Positions 46,152-56,397 of a DNA stretch of 64,000 nt are shown one piece after another. Made by a program: the position numbers and the translations under genes. Under the pieces are notes generated by a model. The model worked only from the letters and a program-made list of their open reading frames with translations. It had not been told where the DNA came from and did no database searches. Location: contig NZ_CP064955.1 in NCBI RefSeq assembly GCF_011038645.2, forward strand, positions 1,364,001 to 1,428,000, written 5' to 3'. This DNA is from Corynebacterium qintianiae (GTDB taxonomy: Bacteria; Actinomycetota; Actinomycetes; Mycobacteriales; Mycobacteriaceae). Numbering within the stretch: position 1 is the stretch's first letter; every line of letters starts with the position of its first letter.

Positions 46152-49100
46152 GAGGCTGCCGGAGACGGGTTCATCCGCTGGGAAATCACCCGCGTGACCC
46201 CGTCGCCACGCATCGTCACCCCGTAGAGCACGTTGGCCACGTCCATCGTCGGCTTCTGGTGGGTGATTACGATAAGCTGCGAGTCCCGCCGCAACTCCTC
46301 CAACAGGGCGATGAGCCGGCGCAGGTTGACGTCGTCAAGCGCGGCCTCGACCTCGTCGAGCACGTAGAACGGGCTGGGCCGGGCACGGAAGATCGCCACC
46401 AAAAATGCGAGGGCGGTCAGCGACTTCTCCCCGCCCGAGAGCAGCGACAGCCGCTTGACTTTCTTGCCCGGCGGGCGGGCCTCAATCTCGATGCCTGTGG
46501 TGAGCATGTCATCGGGATCGGTGAGCACGAGCCTCGCCTCCCCGCCAGGAAACAGCGTGTGGAACACCGCCGGGAACTCCGCCTCCGCGTCCGCCCAGGC
46601 GTCGGTGAACAGTTTCAGAATCTGATCGTCTACGTCGTTGATCACGCCCGTCAGGTCCTTGCGCGCCTGGATCACGTCGTCGAGCTGGGTGCTTAAAAAG
46701 GAGTAGCGCTCCTCCAGTGCCTTGTACTCCTCGAGCGCGAGGGGATTGACCTTGCCCAGCGCCCGCAGGTCCTTTTCCGCCTGGGCGAGGCGCGCCTGCT
46801 CCGCAGCGCGGTCGAAGCTCCCTTCCGGAGCGTACTGCGCGAGCAGGTCGCTCACGGCGATGCCGAGGGACTCCGAGGCTTTGGCCTCGGCCTCGTCGAT
46901 GCGCACCTGCGCCTGTTCACGAGCGATATCGGCGCTGTGGGCGCTGTCTGTCAGCCGCGCCAGCTGCTGGCGCGTGGCACTCACCTGTTGGCGCGCCTGC
47001 TGCGCCTTCGCCCGCAGGGCCGTGACCTCGCCCGAGAGCCGGTCGCGCTCAGACGCCGCGCGGGTGAGGGCGTCAGCGACCCGCTCGGCCACGTTGCGCG
47101 CGTGCGCGGCGACACTCGCCGCCAGCTCCGCCTGGGCCTTCTGCTTGGCGACGCCCGCCTCGAACCGCGCCTTCGCCGCCCGCTCATGCTCTGCTTGGCG
47201 ACGCAGCGCGTCTCCCCGGCCGGCCGCCGCCTCCGCCGACTGCTGGGCCGTGCGCGACGCAAGCGTGGCCTCCATTTCCATGGACTTGACCTGGTTCAGG
47301 GCCGCCTGTGCACGGTCGCGCTCGGCGGTCGACGGCTCGGCCGACTCTGCGGTGTCCGCGTCGACGCGGGAGAGTCTGTCGCGTGTCTCCGCCAGGTCCT
47401 CCTGCTTCTGGCGCAGCCGGGCGTCCGCCTCGGTAGCACGCTGGGCGGCGCGCTCGTGCTCCCGTTTTTGGGCGTCGCGCTGTTGTGTGAGGCGCGCGAG
47501 GTCGCGCCGCCACGCCTCGAGGTGTGTGTCGTGCTCGCGCAACGCAGCTTTCGCCGCGGCAGCCGCGACGCGGGCGTCCTCAGCGGCGAGCTTTGCTCCC
47601 TCGAGTGTGCCGGATAGCTCGTCTAGGCCTTCACGCGCGCGGTCCAGTTCGGTGGACGCGCGCTCAATCCGGGCGTTGACCTCCACGGTTGTGGTCTGGC
47701 CGGAACCGGCGGCGACCCAGCCCTCCCCCACGAGAACTCCCGAGCGTGTGACGGCCCGCAGGCGTGGGTCGTTGGCGACGATGCGTCGGGCCTCCGCGGC
47801 GGTGTCGGCCAAGGCGACGTCGACAAGCATGCGGGTGACGGGACCTGTGACAGACGCATCGATGCGCACGTGATCGAGCAACCAATCGACGGGCGCGTCC
47901 GAGTCTAGGCGCCACTCGCTGCCGCCGGCGCGGTCAATAACAATGGTCCGCTCGGCCTGGGTGAGGGCGTCCGTGACATCCCCCTGGCCGACGAACGCCT
48001 CGGCGAACGGCCCGAGAGCCGCGGCCAGCGCCTTGTCCGCGCCACTATCTGCGGAAATTAGTCCCGCCAGCGGGCCGAACCCATCGCCCAGTACAGCGGC
48101 GGCGTCCTTCTTCGGGGCCTGCTCGGAGAGAGTGGCGATACGCGATTCCAGCGTGAATACCGCACGCTCGCGCTCGCGCTGGGCCGCACGCAGTTGGTCG
48201 AGGCGCTTCTCAGCGGCGTCGGACTCGGCGGCCGAGCGCACGTGAGAGTCGCTGAGTGGCTTGCGGCCGGTCTCCATGTCGGCCACTTTCTGGGCGATCT
48301 CGGCCGCCTCCGCATCCGCGCTCCGCGCGCGTCCGCGGGTTTCCTCCAGGGTTTCCGCGAACCGGGCGATCTCCGCTTGAGCCGCGACAACCGCCGCCTG
48401 CTGGCTTTCCTCCTGCGCAAGAAGACGCACTACACCCTCGCGCCGGTCTGCGATGGCGCGGACCTGCGCCAAGTGCTCACGCTCGACGGCGTCGAATACT
48501 TCTTGGCGCTGCGCGATCTCCTCGCGGAAGGACTCCAGCTTTTCCGCGGCTTCCTCGGCGCGTTCGAGGGCGTCGGCGTACTGCTCGTCGGCGATGCTGG
48601 CGCGGGCCAGCAGGTCGTCCGGGTCCTGCCCTTGGTAGGTGACCTGCCCGCCTGTGTTGGCAGCACGCTCGGTGGCGATGCGCACCGTCGCACTCACCCG
48701 TTCCGCGAGCGTGGACAACGCGAACCAGAGCTGCTGCGCTTCCTCCGCGGCGGGCTCGGCCTCGCGCTGGCGTTCCTCGATCTCCTCCTGCTGTCTTACC
48801 GCTGCTTCGAGAGCTGCGGTGACGGTGTCGACCTTCTCTTTGACTAGGGCGGCGTTGGCGGAGGCGTCGCTAAGCTTTGCGCGGAGGGTGAGGATCTGGT
48901 CCGCCGCCAGCGTCAGCCGCGCGCTGCGCAGCGTGGCCTGAACCGTGGCCGCGCGCTGCGCCGCCTCCGCCTGCCGTGCCAACGGCTTGAGCTGCTTGCC
49001 CAGCTCCTCGGTGAGGTCGGTGAGCCGGTCGAGGTTCGCCTGCATTCCCGTGAGCTTGCGCTGCGCCTTCTCTTTGCGGCGGCGGTGCTTGAGCACGCCG

Positions 49101-49594
49101 GCCGCCTCCTCGATGAACGCGCGGCGCTCCTCTGGACGCGACTCAAGGATCTCCGCAAGCTTTCCCTGGCCCACGATGATATGCATTTCGCGACCGATGC
49201 CGGAATCCGATAAGAGCTCCTGGATGTCCATCAGGCGCGCCTTCGAACCGTTGATCTCGTATTCGGACGCACCGTCGCGGAACATGCGGCGCGTAATCGC
49301 CACCTCGGTGTACTCGATGGGCAGGTGCTTGTCGGAATTGTCGAAGGTCAGCGTGACCTCGGCGCGGCCCAAAGGCTTGCGGTCGCCGGCGCCGGCGAAG
49401 ATCACGTCCTGCATCGAACCGCCGCGCAGGTTCTTCGCACCCTGCTCGCCCATCACCCACGACAGGGCGTCGACCACGTTCGACTTGCCCGATCCGTTTG
49501 GCCCGACCACCGCGCAGATGCCGGGCTCGAATTTCATCGTGGTCGCCGACGCGAAGGACTTGAAGCCCTTGAGGGTCAGCGATTTGAGGTGCAT
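46148..49594 (-). CDS. smc: Chromosome partition protein Smc
   Basis: Condensin ATPase, 1148 aa. Walker A VGPNGSGKSNVVDALSWVMG at the N-terminus, long coiled coils (about 170-500 and 660-1000), a hinge domain near 500-640 (GPLAGLISADSGADKALAAA), signature LSLLSGGEKSLTALA and Walker B FYVLDEVEAALDD at the C-terminus. TAGAAT lies exactly 7 nt before the ATG, so the transcript is probably leaderless. Confidence 0.97.
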   Translation of the reverse strand: MHLKSLTLKGFKSFASATTMKFEPGICAVVGPNGSGKSNVVDALSWVMGEQGAKNLRGGSMQDVIFAGAGDRKPLGRAEVTLTFDNSDKHLPIEYTEVAITRRMFRDGASEYEINGSKARLMDIQELLSDSGIGREMHIIVGQGKLAEILESRPEERRAFIEEAAGVLKHRRRKEKAQRKLTGMQANLDRLTDLTEELGKQLKPLARQAEAAQRAATVQATLRSARLTLAADQILTLRAKLSDASANAALVKEKVDTVTAALEAAVRQQEEIEERQREAEPAAEEAQQLWFALSTLAERVSATVRIATERAANTGGQVTYQGQDPDDLLARASIADEQYADALERAEEAAEKLESFREEIAQRQEVFDAVEREHLAQVRAIADRREGVVRLLAQEESQQAAVVAAQAEIARFAETLEETRGRARSADAEAAEIAQKVADMETGRKPLSDSHVRSAAESDAAEKRLDQLRAAQRERERAVFTLESRIATLSEQAPKKDAAAVLGDGFGPLAGLISADSGADKALAAALGPFAEAFVGQGDVTDALTQAERTIVIDRAGGSEWRLDSDAPVDWLLDHVRIDASVTGPVTRMLVDVALADTAAEARRIVANDPRLRAVTRSGVLVGEGWVAAGSGQTTTVEVNARIERASTELDRAREGLDELSGTLEGAKLAAEDARVAAAAAKAALREHDTHLEAWRRDLARLTQQRDAQKREHERAAQRATEADARLRQKQEDLAETRDRLSRVDADTAESAEPSTAERDRAQAALNQVKSMEMEATLASRTAQQSAEAAAGRGDALRRQAEHERAAKARFEAGVAKQKAQAELAASVAAHARNVAERVADALTRAASERDRLSGEVTALRAKAQQARQQVSATRQQLARLTDSAHSADIAREQAQVRIDEAEAKASESLGIAVSDLLAQYAPEGSFDRAAEQARLAQAEKDLRALGKVNPLALEEYKALEERYSFLSTQLDDVIQARKDLTGVINDVDDQILKLFTDAWADAEAEFPAVFHTLFPGGEARLVLTDPDDMLTTGIEIEARPPGKKVKRLSLLSGGEKSLTALAFLVAIFRARPSPFYVLDEVEAALDDVNLRRLIALLEELRRDSQLIVITHQKPTMDVANVLYGVTMRGDGVTRVISQRMNPSPAAS

Positions 49595-49601
49595 TGTTCG
49601 G

Positions 49602-49607
49602 ATTCTA
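49602..49607 (-). promoter_or_regulatory. smc: -10 box of smc
   Basis: TAGAAT on the minus strand is followed by 7 nt and the smc ATG at 49594. It starts 58 bp from the nearer repeat copy. Confidence 0.55.
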
Positions 49608-49664
49608 GGGCAGGTGTTGCGGTTGGCGGGGGTTAGGCGGTGCGGCGGGGTGGAGCGTGGTGCG

Positions 49665-49740
49665 AGATGTCACGGTGAAGCATTTCTCGACCGTGACCGC
49701 CTGGGGTTTTGCGGCGGCGGTTTCGTTCACTGTGACATCT
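49665..49740. repeat. Palindromic repeat family B, copy 1
   Basis: A 76-bp element with inverted ends AGATGTCACGGTGAA and TTCACTGTGACATCT. Inside it GAAGCAT (49677) is 22 nt before GCCTGGGGTTTTGCG (49699-49713). TCACGGT (49670-49676) can also pair with ACCGTGA (49690-49696), so the left arm has two possible partners. Nearly identical to 49778-49851. Confidence 0.88.
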
Positions 49741-49777
49741 CTGCCTTGGAATTCCGCAACGCACGCAGCCTAGGTTC

Positions 49778-49851
49778 GATGTCACGGTGAAGCATTTCTC
49801 GACCGTGACCACCTGGGGTTTTGCGGCGGCGGTTTCGTTCACTGTGACATC
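49778..49851. repeat. Palindromic repeat family B, copy 2
   Basis: A 74-bp copy in the same orientation as copy 1, 37 bp away. GAAGCAT (49789) is again 22 nt before ACCTGGGGTTTTGCG (49811-49825). It ends 24 bp before the acyP stop codon. The core and spacing equal those of family A at 1.8-2.0 kb, although the ends differ completely. Confidence 0.88.
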
Positions 49852-49875
49852 TCAGTACGACACAGACCGCCGCGG

Positions 49876-50160
49876 CTAGCGCTCCTCGAACCCCTTCACA
49901 TCCTTTGGTTCGGAATACTGCTCCACGACGGTGTCCACGCGTCCGGGTCGACCGGAGCGAGTGGGTTGCTCACGAAGCAGTTCCAATAAAGCGTCGACGT
50001 TCCCCCGAATGCCCTCGGCGACCACCTCGACGCGGCCGTCGTCAAGGTTTTTGGCGTAGCCCGCGAGTCCCAGCTCGAGGGCGCGTGACCGGGTCCACCA
50101 GCGGAACCCCACGCCCTGCACGTGGCCGTGGACGTGCGCGGTGAGCCTGGTGTCAGGCAT
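49876..50160 (-). CDS. acyP: Acylphosphatase
   Basis: Hydrolyses carboxyl-phosphate bonds. 94 aa with the two catalytic residues in [20 protein letters not shown] (Arg) and [17 protein letters not shown] (Asn). The ATG overlaps the symporter stop codon by 8 bp. In many actinobacteria acyP lies just before smc, as here. Confidence 0.93.
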   Translation of the reverse strand: MPDTRLTAHVHGHVQGVGFRWWTRSRALELGLAGYAKNLDDGRVEVVAEGIRGNVDALLELLREQPTRSGRPGRVDTVVEQYSEPKDVKGFEER

Positions 50161-51655
50161 CGTTGTCGGCCAGGGTCACCCGGTCTTCAATGCTGCGGCG
50201 GGTGACCGGGTCGGAACCGTCCCAGTACTCCACATTCTTCAGCTCCGGGAGCATGTCGCGGTGGAATACCGGATCAACGCCCTGGCGGCGCTGCTCGTTG
50301 AAGTTGCTCAGCAGCTTGATGGCCACGCCGCCGAGCGGAACAATCGCGATGATGTTAATGATGGCCAGGGTGCCCGCCATGGTGTCGCCAAGCGCCCACA
50401 CCAGCGGAATCGAACCGAAGGCGCCGAAGAACACGAAGCCGAGAACGAGTACGCGGAACACCGTCATGACGGTCTTCGACTTAGTCAGGTATTCCACGTT
50501 CGCCTGGGCGAGGTAGTAGTTGCCGATGACCGATGAGAACGCCAGGAAGAACAAGATGAACGTGATGGCGTGCGCTCCCCATGAACCGACGGAGTCTGCC
50601 AGGGCAGACTGTGTCAGCGAGGCGCCTTGGATGTCCTCCAAGCCGTAGGTGACCGGGGGGCCGAGCAGAACGATGAACGCGGTGATGGAGCAGACCAGCA
50701 GGGTGTCGAAGTACACGCCGAGGGTCTGCACGAGACCCTGTTTGACCGGGTGAGACACGGTAGCCGTCGCAGCGGCGTTCGGGGCGGAGCCCATGCCGGC
50801 CTCGTTGGAGAACAGGCCGCGGCGCATTCCGTGTGCGAACGCCGCCCCCACGGTCGCACCGGCGACCTGCTGGAATCCGAGGGCGCTGCCGACGATCTGC
50901 GAGATCATCCGCGGGACCTCCCCGATGTTGATGATGACGACGGCGAGGCCGATAAGAATGTACGCACCCGCCATGAACGGCACAATGACCTGGGTTGCGG
51001 AGGCAATGCGGGTTACACCGCCGAAGATGATCGCGGCGGTGAGCGCGGCGATCACAACGGCGACAACGCCTTTCAACGTGTTGCTGTCGTTGCCCAGGGA
51101 GCCGCCGACAGCTTCCACGATCGAGTTCGTCTGGATCGCGTTGTAGACGAAGCCGTAGGTGAGCGCGAGGAACACCGAAAAAATGGCAGCGACGGGCTTC
51201 CACCCCAGACCGCGCGTCATGTAATACGCCGGGCCGCCGTGGTAGTTGCCTTCCTCGTCCTTCGTTTTCCACAGCTGGGCGAGCGTGGATTCGATGAAGG
51301 ATGTCGCGCCGCCGACGAGGGCGATGATCCACATCCAGAACACGGCACCCGGCCCGCCGATTGAGATGGCGAGCGCAACACCGGCGATGTTACCGGTGCC
51401 GACGCGCGATGCCGCAGAGATGGTGAAGGCCTTGAACGCGGAAATGCCTCCGTACTCGGCATCGAGGTCGCGGCCCTCCCGGTCTTTGCCCTTCGGTGTT
51501 TCGGCGACGGCCTTGAACATGTCCGGCAGGAGGCGGATTTGGACGAACAGCGTGCGGAGGCCGAAATAAATGCCCGCCGCGATGAGGAACCAGGGAACGA
51601 TGTCCCAGATGAACCCGTTGATCGCCCCGTCGACGATCTCGTATGCTTTTTCCAT
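50153..51655 (-). CDS. Sodium:alanine symporter (AGCS family)
   Basis: A 500-residue membrane transporter importing alanine or glycine with sodium. About eleven helices. AGCS signatures are [63 protein letters not shown] and [20 protein letters not shown] lies exactly 7 nt before the ATG at 51655, again leaderless in form. It is placed between mutM and acyP, on the same strand. Confidence 0.92.
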   Translation of the reverse strand: MEKAYEIVDGAINGFIWDIVPWFLIAAGIYFGLRTLFVQIRLLPDMFKAVAETPKGKDREGRDLDAEYGGISAFKAFTISAASRVGTGNIAGVALAISIGGPGAVFWMWIIALVGGATSFIESTLAQLWKTKDEEGNYHGGPAYYMTRGLGWKPVAAIFSVFLALTYGFVYNAIQTNSIVEAVGGSLGNDSNTLKGVVAVVIAALTAAIIFGGVTRIASATQVIVPFMAGAYILIGLAVVIINIGEVPRMISQIVGSALGFQQVAGATVGAAFAHGMRRGLFSNEAGMGSAPNAAATATVSHPVKQGLVQTLGVYFDTLLVCSITAFIVLLGPPVTYGLEDIQGASLTQSALADSVGSWGAHAITFILFFLAFSSVIGNYYLAQANVEYLTKSKTVMTVFRVLVLGFVFFGAFGSIPLVWALGDTMAGTLAIINIIAIVPLGGVAIKLLSNFNEQRRQGVDPVFHRDMLPELKNVEYWDGSDPVTRRSIEDRVTLADNDA

Positions 51656-51662
51656 GCGGGGA

Positions 51663-51668
51663 AGCTTA
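51663..51668 (-). promoter_or_regulatory. -10 box of the symporter gene
   Basis: TAAGCT on the minus strand is followed by 7 nt and the ATG at 51655; no ribosome site fits in the gap. Confidence 0.5.
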
Positions 51669-51703
51669 ATAGAGAGCTGGAAAGTTCGTGAAATGAATCA
51701 CAG

Positions 51704-52528
51704 CTAAAGCGTCTGGCAACCAGGGCAAAAGGTGCTCGAGCGTCCGTTAATCACGACTTTCCGCAGATCCTCGCCGCAACGCAGGCACGGATGTCCTGCC
51801 CGCCCGTAGGCGTTCAGGGAGCGCGAGAAGTACCCGCTGGACCCGTTGACTTTGACGTAGAGAGAGTCGAAGCTCGTCCCGCCCTGCTCGAGAGCGCGGG
51901 CCATGACGTCGTGCGACTCCTGGAGCAGGCGTACGGCGTCGGACTGCCGCAGGGAACGCGCGCGGCGCGTCGGCTTGATGCCTGCGGCCCACAGTGCCTC
52001 GTCCGCGTAAATTGAGCCAATACCGCTGACCACCGCCTGATTGAGTAGCACGGTTTTCACCGCAGAGCTCTTGGCCCGAATGAGACGCGCCCGCTCGACC
52101 ATATTGAAGGAGCCCTCGAACGGGTCGGGGGCGATGTGGCCAATGGTGTCGGGCACGCCGTCCTCCCCTACCCCGACGTGCTGCCAGGACCCGAAAGTGC
52201 GCTGGTCCACGAATGCCAGCTCGAGGTCCCCGAGGGTTGCTCTGATCCGCAGGTGGGGGCTCGACACCGAGCCCGGCTGGCCGACGAGCATCTGCCCGCT
52301 CATGCGCAGGTGGACCATGAGCGCGGCGCCGTCGCTAAGCAGAAGCCACATGAATTTGCCGCGCCGGCCCGTGCCGGTCACGGTCAACCCAGGAAGAACA
52401 GAAGCGAGCTCGACGCTGCCGCCACGCACCGCACGCGGGTGCAGCACCTCAACCGACGTGAAAGTGCGTCCCACCAGGTGGGTGTCCAGGCCGCGGCGCA
52501 CAACCTCGACCTCGGGGAGCTCGGGCAC
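51704..52528 (-). CDS. mutM: Formamidopyrimidine-DNA glycosylase
   Basis: Removes 8-oxoguanine and other oxidised purines. The mature N-terminus PELPEVEVVRRGLD (catalytic Pro2, Glu3) fixes the start at the GTG at 52528, 2 bp after the rnc stop; upstream in-frame sequence is a shadow of rnc. The C-terminal zinc finger is CLRCGEDLRKVV-x8-CPGC, and the helix-two-turn-helix GIGSIYADEALWAAGI is present. 274 aa. Confidence 0.95.
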   Translation of the reverse strand: MPELPEVEVVRRGLDTHLVGRTFTSVEVLHPRAVRGGSVELASVLPGLTVTGTGRRGKFMWLLLSDGAALMVHLRMSGQMLVGQPGSVSSPHLRIRATLGDLELAFVDQRTFGSWQHVGVGEDGVPDTIGHIAPDPFEGSFNMVERARLIRAKSSAVKTVLLNQAVVSGIGSIYADEALWAAGIKPTRRARSLRQSDAVRLLQESHDVMARALEQGGTSFDSLYVKVNGSSGYFSRSLNAYGRAGHPCLRCGEDLRKVVINGRSSTFCPGCQTL

Positions 52529-52530
52529 TA

Positions 52531-53328
52531 CTAATGCTCCGTCGGCGAGGGCGCGACAATCGACTCGGCGGTGTAAGCGACGGCCTCGGGGTGGTCGCGC
52601 AGGAAAGCGACAGCCTCCCGTGCGGCCTCCTGCTCCGCGAGCTTTTTGTTCGGACCGACCCCGCGGCCGCGGGAGTGCGCGCCGACAAACACGTCGGCGG
52701 TGAAAGTCTGGTCGTGATCCGGGCCTACGGAGGTGGCGCGGTACTCCGCGGTCGGGGCCTTGAGCTCGGCCAAACGCTCCTGCAACGCGGTCTTCCAATC
52801 CTGGTGGCGGCCCGTCGCGGTGGCGCTTTCCAATTTCTCGGCGAACAGCCGCAGAATCACGCCGCGCGCGGGCTCGAACCCGTGCTGGCGGTAGATCGCA
52901 CCGAACAGGGCCTCGGTGGTGTCCGCCAGGATGGAGTCCTTGTCGCGGCCGCCGGTGACCTCCTCACCTTTGCCCAGAAGCACATGGGCGCCCAACCCGA
53001 TCTCGCGGGCGACGTCGGCGAGCCCGTAGCGCGAGACGATCGACGCCCGCATCTTCGAGATGTCGGACTCAGGGCGCGAGGGGAACTGCTCGTAGAGCTT
53101 GTTGGCCACAGACAGGCCCAGCACGGCATCGCCGAGAAACTCGAGGCGCTCGTTGTTGGGCAGCGGACCGTGCTCGTTGGCGAAGGAACGGTGAGTCAGT
53201 GCCAGACGGAGCAAGTCAGTGTCCAGCTCGACACCGAGCGCGGCCATAAGCGGGGCGTGGTCGACAGCGGTGTACGCCGTATCCCAGGCGTCCTCACCTG
53301 TAATTTTCTTGCGGCGGGAGCGGCTCAC
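52531..53328 (-). CDS. rnc: Ribonuclease III
   Basis: Cleaves double-stranded RNA, including rRNA precursors. Catalytic signature NNERLEFLGDAVLGL, DTTEALFGAIYRQHG with the second acidic cluster, and a C-terminal dsRNA-binding domain (DWKTALQERLAELKAPTAEY, GVGPNKKLAEQEAAREAVAF). 265 aa. Its start overlaps the yceD stop by 4 bp. Confidence 0.96.
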   Translation of the reverse strand: MSRSRRKKITGEDAWDTAYTAVDHAPLMAALGVELDTDLLRLALTHRSFANEHGPLPNNERLEFLGDAVLGLSVANKLYEQFPSRPESDISKMRASIVSRYGLADVAREIGLGAHVLLGKGEEVTGGRDKDSILADTTEALFGAIYRQHGFEPARGVILRLFAEKLESATATGRHQDWKTALQERLAELKAPTAEYRATSVGPDHDQTFTADVFVGAHSRGRGVGPNKKLAEQEAAREAVAFLRDHPEAVAYTAESIVAPSPTEH

Positions 53329-53855
53329 AGGAACTTCTCCAGCCCTGCCCAGCGGGGATCGACCCGGTCCTCCTCACCGGAGACACCGTCCGGGGCCGGT
53401 ACCTCGTCAGCGTCGGCGCACTCGGGCTCACACACCGGGTTGAACGGCAGCGTCATGCCCATCTCGTCCACAAAGGCCTGCTCGAGATCGACCATGTCGT
53501 CCACGACTGCCATGATCTCGTCGCCTGAGCCCCTGTCTTCGTCGTCCAGTTCGGCACCTACGATGAAATCATCGTCAGCGGAAAACACCTGGCTGACGGT
53601 CGCGGAGAACTCCGGGGTCAACGTCGCCAGGCAGCGGACGCACTCGCCTCTGAGGGTTCCGTTCGCGGTGGCGTCGACAAGCACTCCCGATCCTAGCGGG
53701 GTGATGGTGGCCTCGACGGTGACCTCCGCACCCTCAGGCAGCGCGATCATTTCCGGCCCGATGCGCGAGGGCGAAGGCCCCGTCTGGGTGGTGGTCACCG
53801 GAAGGCCGTCACCGTGGACAGCCTCGGAGACGTTGACAACAAAAGGATTAGCCAT
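53325..53855 (-). CDS. yceD: YceD/DUF177 family protein
   Basis: 176 residues. The conserved DUF177 block ATANGTLRGECVRCLATLTPEF contains the CxxC pair, and NPVCEPECADADEVP lies near the C-terminus. In plants and some bacteria the family helps 23S rRNA accumulation. It usually precedes rpmF (L32) and rnc; here rpmF is missing from between them. Confidence 0.88.
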   Translation of the reverse strand: MANPFVVNVSEAVHGDGLPVTTTQTGPSPSRIGPEMIALPEGAEVTVEATITPLGSGVLVDATANGTLRGECVRCLATLTPEFSATVSQVFSADDDFIVGAELDDEDRGSGDEIMAVVDDMVDLEQAFVDEMGMTLPFNPVCEPECADADEVPAPDGVSGEEDRVDPRWAGLEKFL

Positions 53856-53887
53856 AACAGCCCCAACCCTACCGCGATTGGCCGGAA

Positions 53888-54697
53888 CTAGTAATCGGCG
53901 TCCGCGGCGGGGTTTTCAGTGCGGGGGCGACGAACGCGCTCTCGACGCTCACCCCTGTCGACGCGCTCACCGCGCGGGGCGCGATCGTAGCGCTCGCCTG
54001 CGTTGACACCGGATGCACCGGCACCACGGCGCAGGGCCGAGCGGTCCGAGGACACAGTGCGTAGGACCGACGAGAGGGACTCCTCGAACTCCGCCAGCTT
54101 GGAATCGACGTAGCTGTCGCACTCCGCGCGCAGGCGGGAGGACTCGGAGTGCGCCTGCTCGACTAGACGGTGGGCCTCCTCGTCGGCGCGTCGCATGACC
54201 TCGGACTCGGAGATGAGTCGCTCCTGCTCCGCCAGGCCCTGCTCCACGGAGCGCTGGTACTCCTGGTTGCCGTTCTGGATGAGACGCTCCGCCTCACGCT
54301 GCGCGCCGGTGACGGCTGCATCGGCTTCCTCGCGGGCGCGGCCGATGGTCATTTCGGCGTCTTCCTCGGCGTTGGCCACGAGGAGGGTCGCGCGGGCCTG
54401 AGCGTCGGAAAGCATGTCTTCGGTGCGCGTGTGCACGTCGGACATGATGCGCTGCGCGTCATCCTCCGCGTCGCCCACAATGACGTCGGCGCGCTCCTGC
54501 GCTCCGCGGAGGATTTCGTCCTGGTTGTCCAGCACGTCTTGGGCGTCGTCGATCTCATCGGGGTATGCGTTGCGGATGTCGTCGAGAAGAGCGAGCACTT
54601 CGTTTCGGGGCACCATGCAGTTGGAGGTCATCGGCACGCCGTAGGCCTGCTCCACAATGTGGACGAGTTCATCGAGGGCTTCGAATACGCGGTACAT
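53888..54697 (-). CDS. sepIVA: DivIVA-domain coiled-coil protein, SepIVA-like
   Basis: 269 residues. A short N-terminal region (MYRVFEALDELVHIVEQAYG, then MVPRNEVLALLDDIRNAYP) is followed by a long coiled coil with Glu/Ala/Gln repeats (about 50-200) and a basic Arg/Glu-rich C-terminal tail. It matches the actinobacterial protein called SepIVA in mycobacteria (Rv2927c), which is needed for septation and envelope growth. A TACGCT box lies 8 nt before the ATG. Confidence 0.85.
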   Translation of the reverse strand: MYRVFEALDELVHIVEQAYGVPMTSNCMVPRNEVLALLDDIRNAYPDEIDDAQDVLDNQDEILRGAQERADVIVGDAEDDAQRIMSDVHTRTEDMLSDAQARATLLVANAEEDAEMTIGRAREEADAAVTGAQREAERLIQNGNQEYQRSVEQGLAEQERLISESEVMRRADEEAHRLVEQAHSESSRLRAECDSYVDSKLAEFEESLSSVLRTVSSDRSALRRGAGASGVNAGERYDRAPRGERVDRGERRERVRRPRTENPAADADY

Positions 54698-54727
54698 GGT
54701 TCCCCAGCGTACTTTGCGTATCGACGC

Positions 54728-54768
54728 GAAAAGGTTCGGCGCGCGGTCACCCGCGCACCGAACCTTCT
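54728..54768 (-). terminator. Terminator downstream of gdh
   Basis: On the minus strand GAGAAGGTTCGG pairs with CCGAACCTTTTC, with an inner CGCGG/CCGCG pair, and ends in TTTTCG. It lies between gdh and sepIVA. Confidence 0.8.
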
Positions 54769-54813
54769 CAAGGGTCGCCTCCGTCGAAGGGGGCTACCCG
54801 CTGTTCAGAGGTG

Positions 54814-56376
<1,563 letters not shown>

Positions 56377-56397
56377 TCACGACACCCGAGGTCAACT

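Noticed and set aside
49633..49842. Small minus-strand frame with a repeated MNETAAAKPQ-like segment
   Set aside because: The repeated peptide is only the translation of the two family B palindromes; no start signal or homologue is evident.
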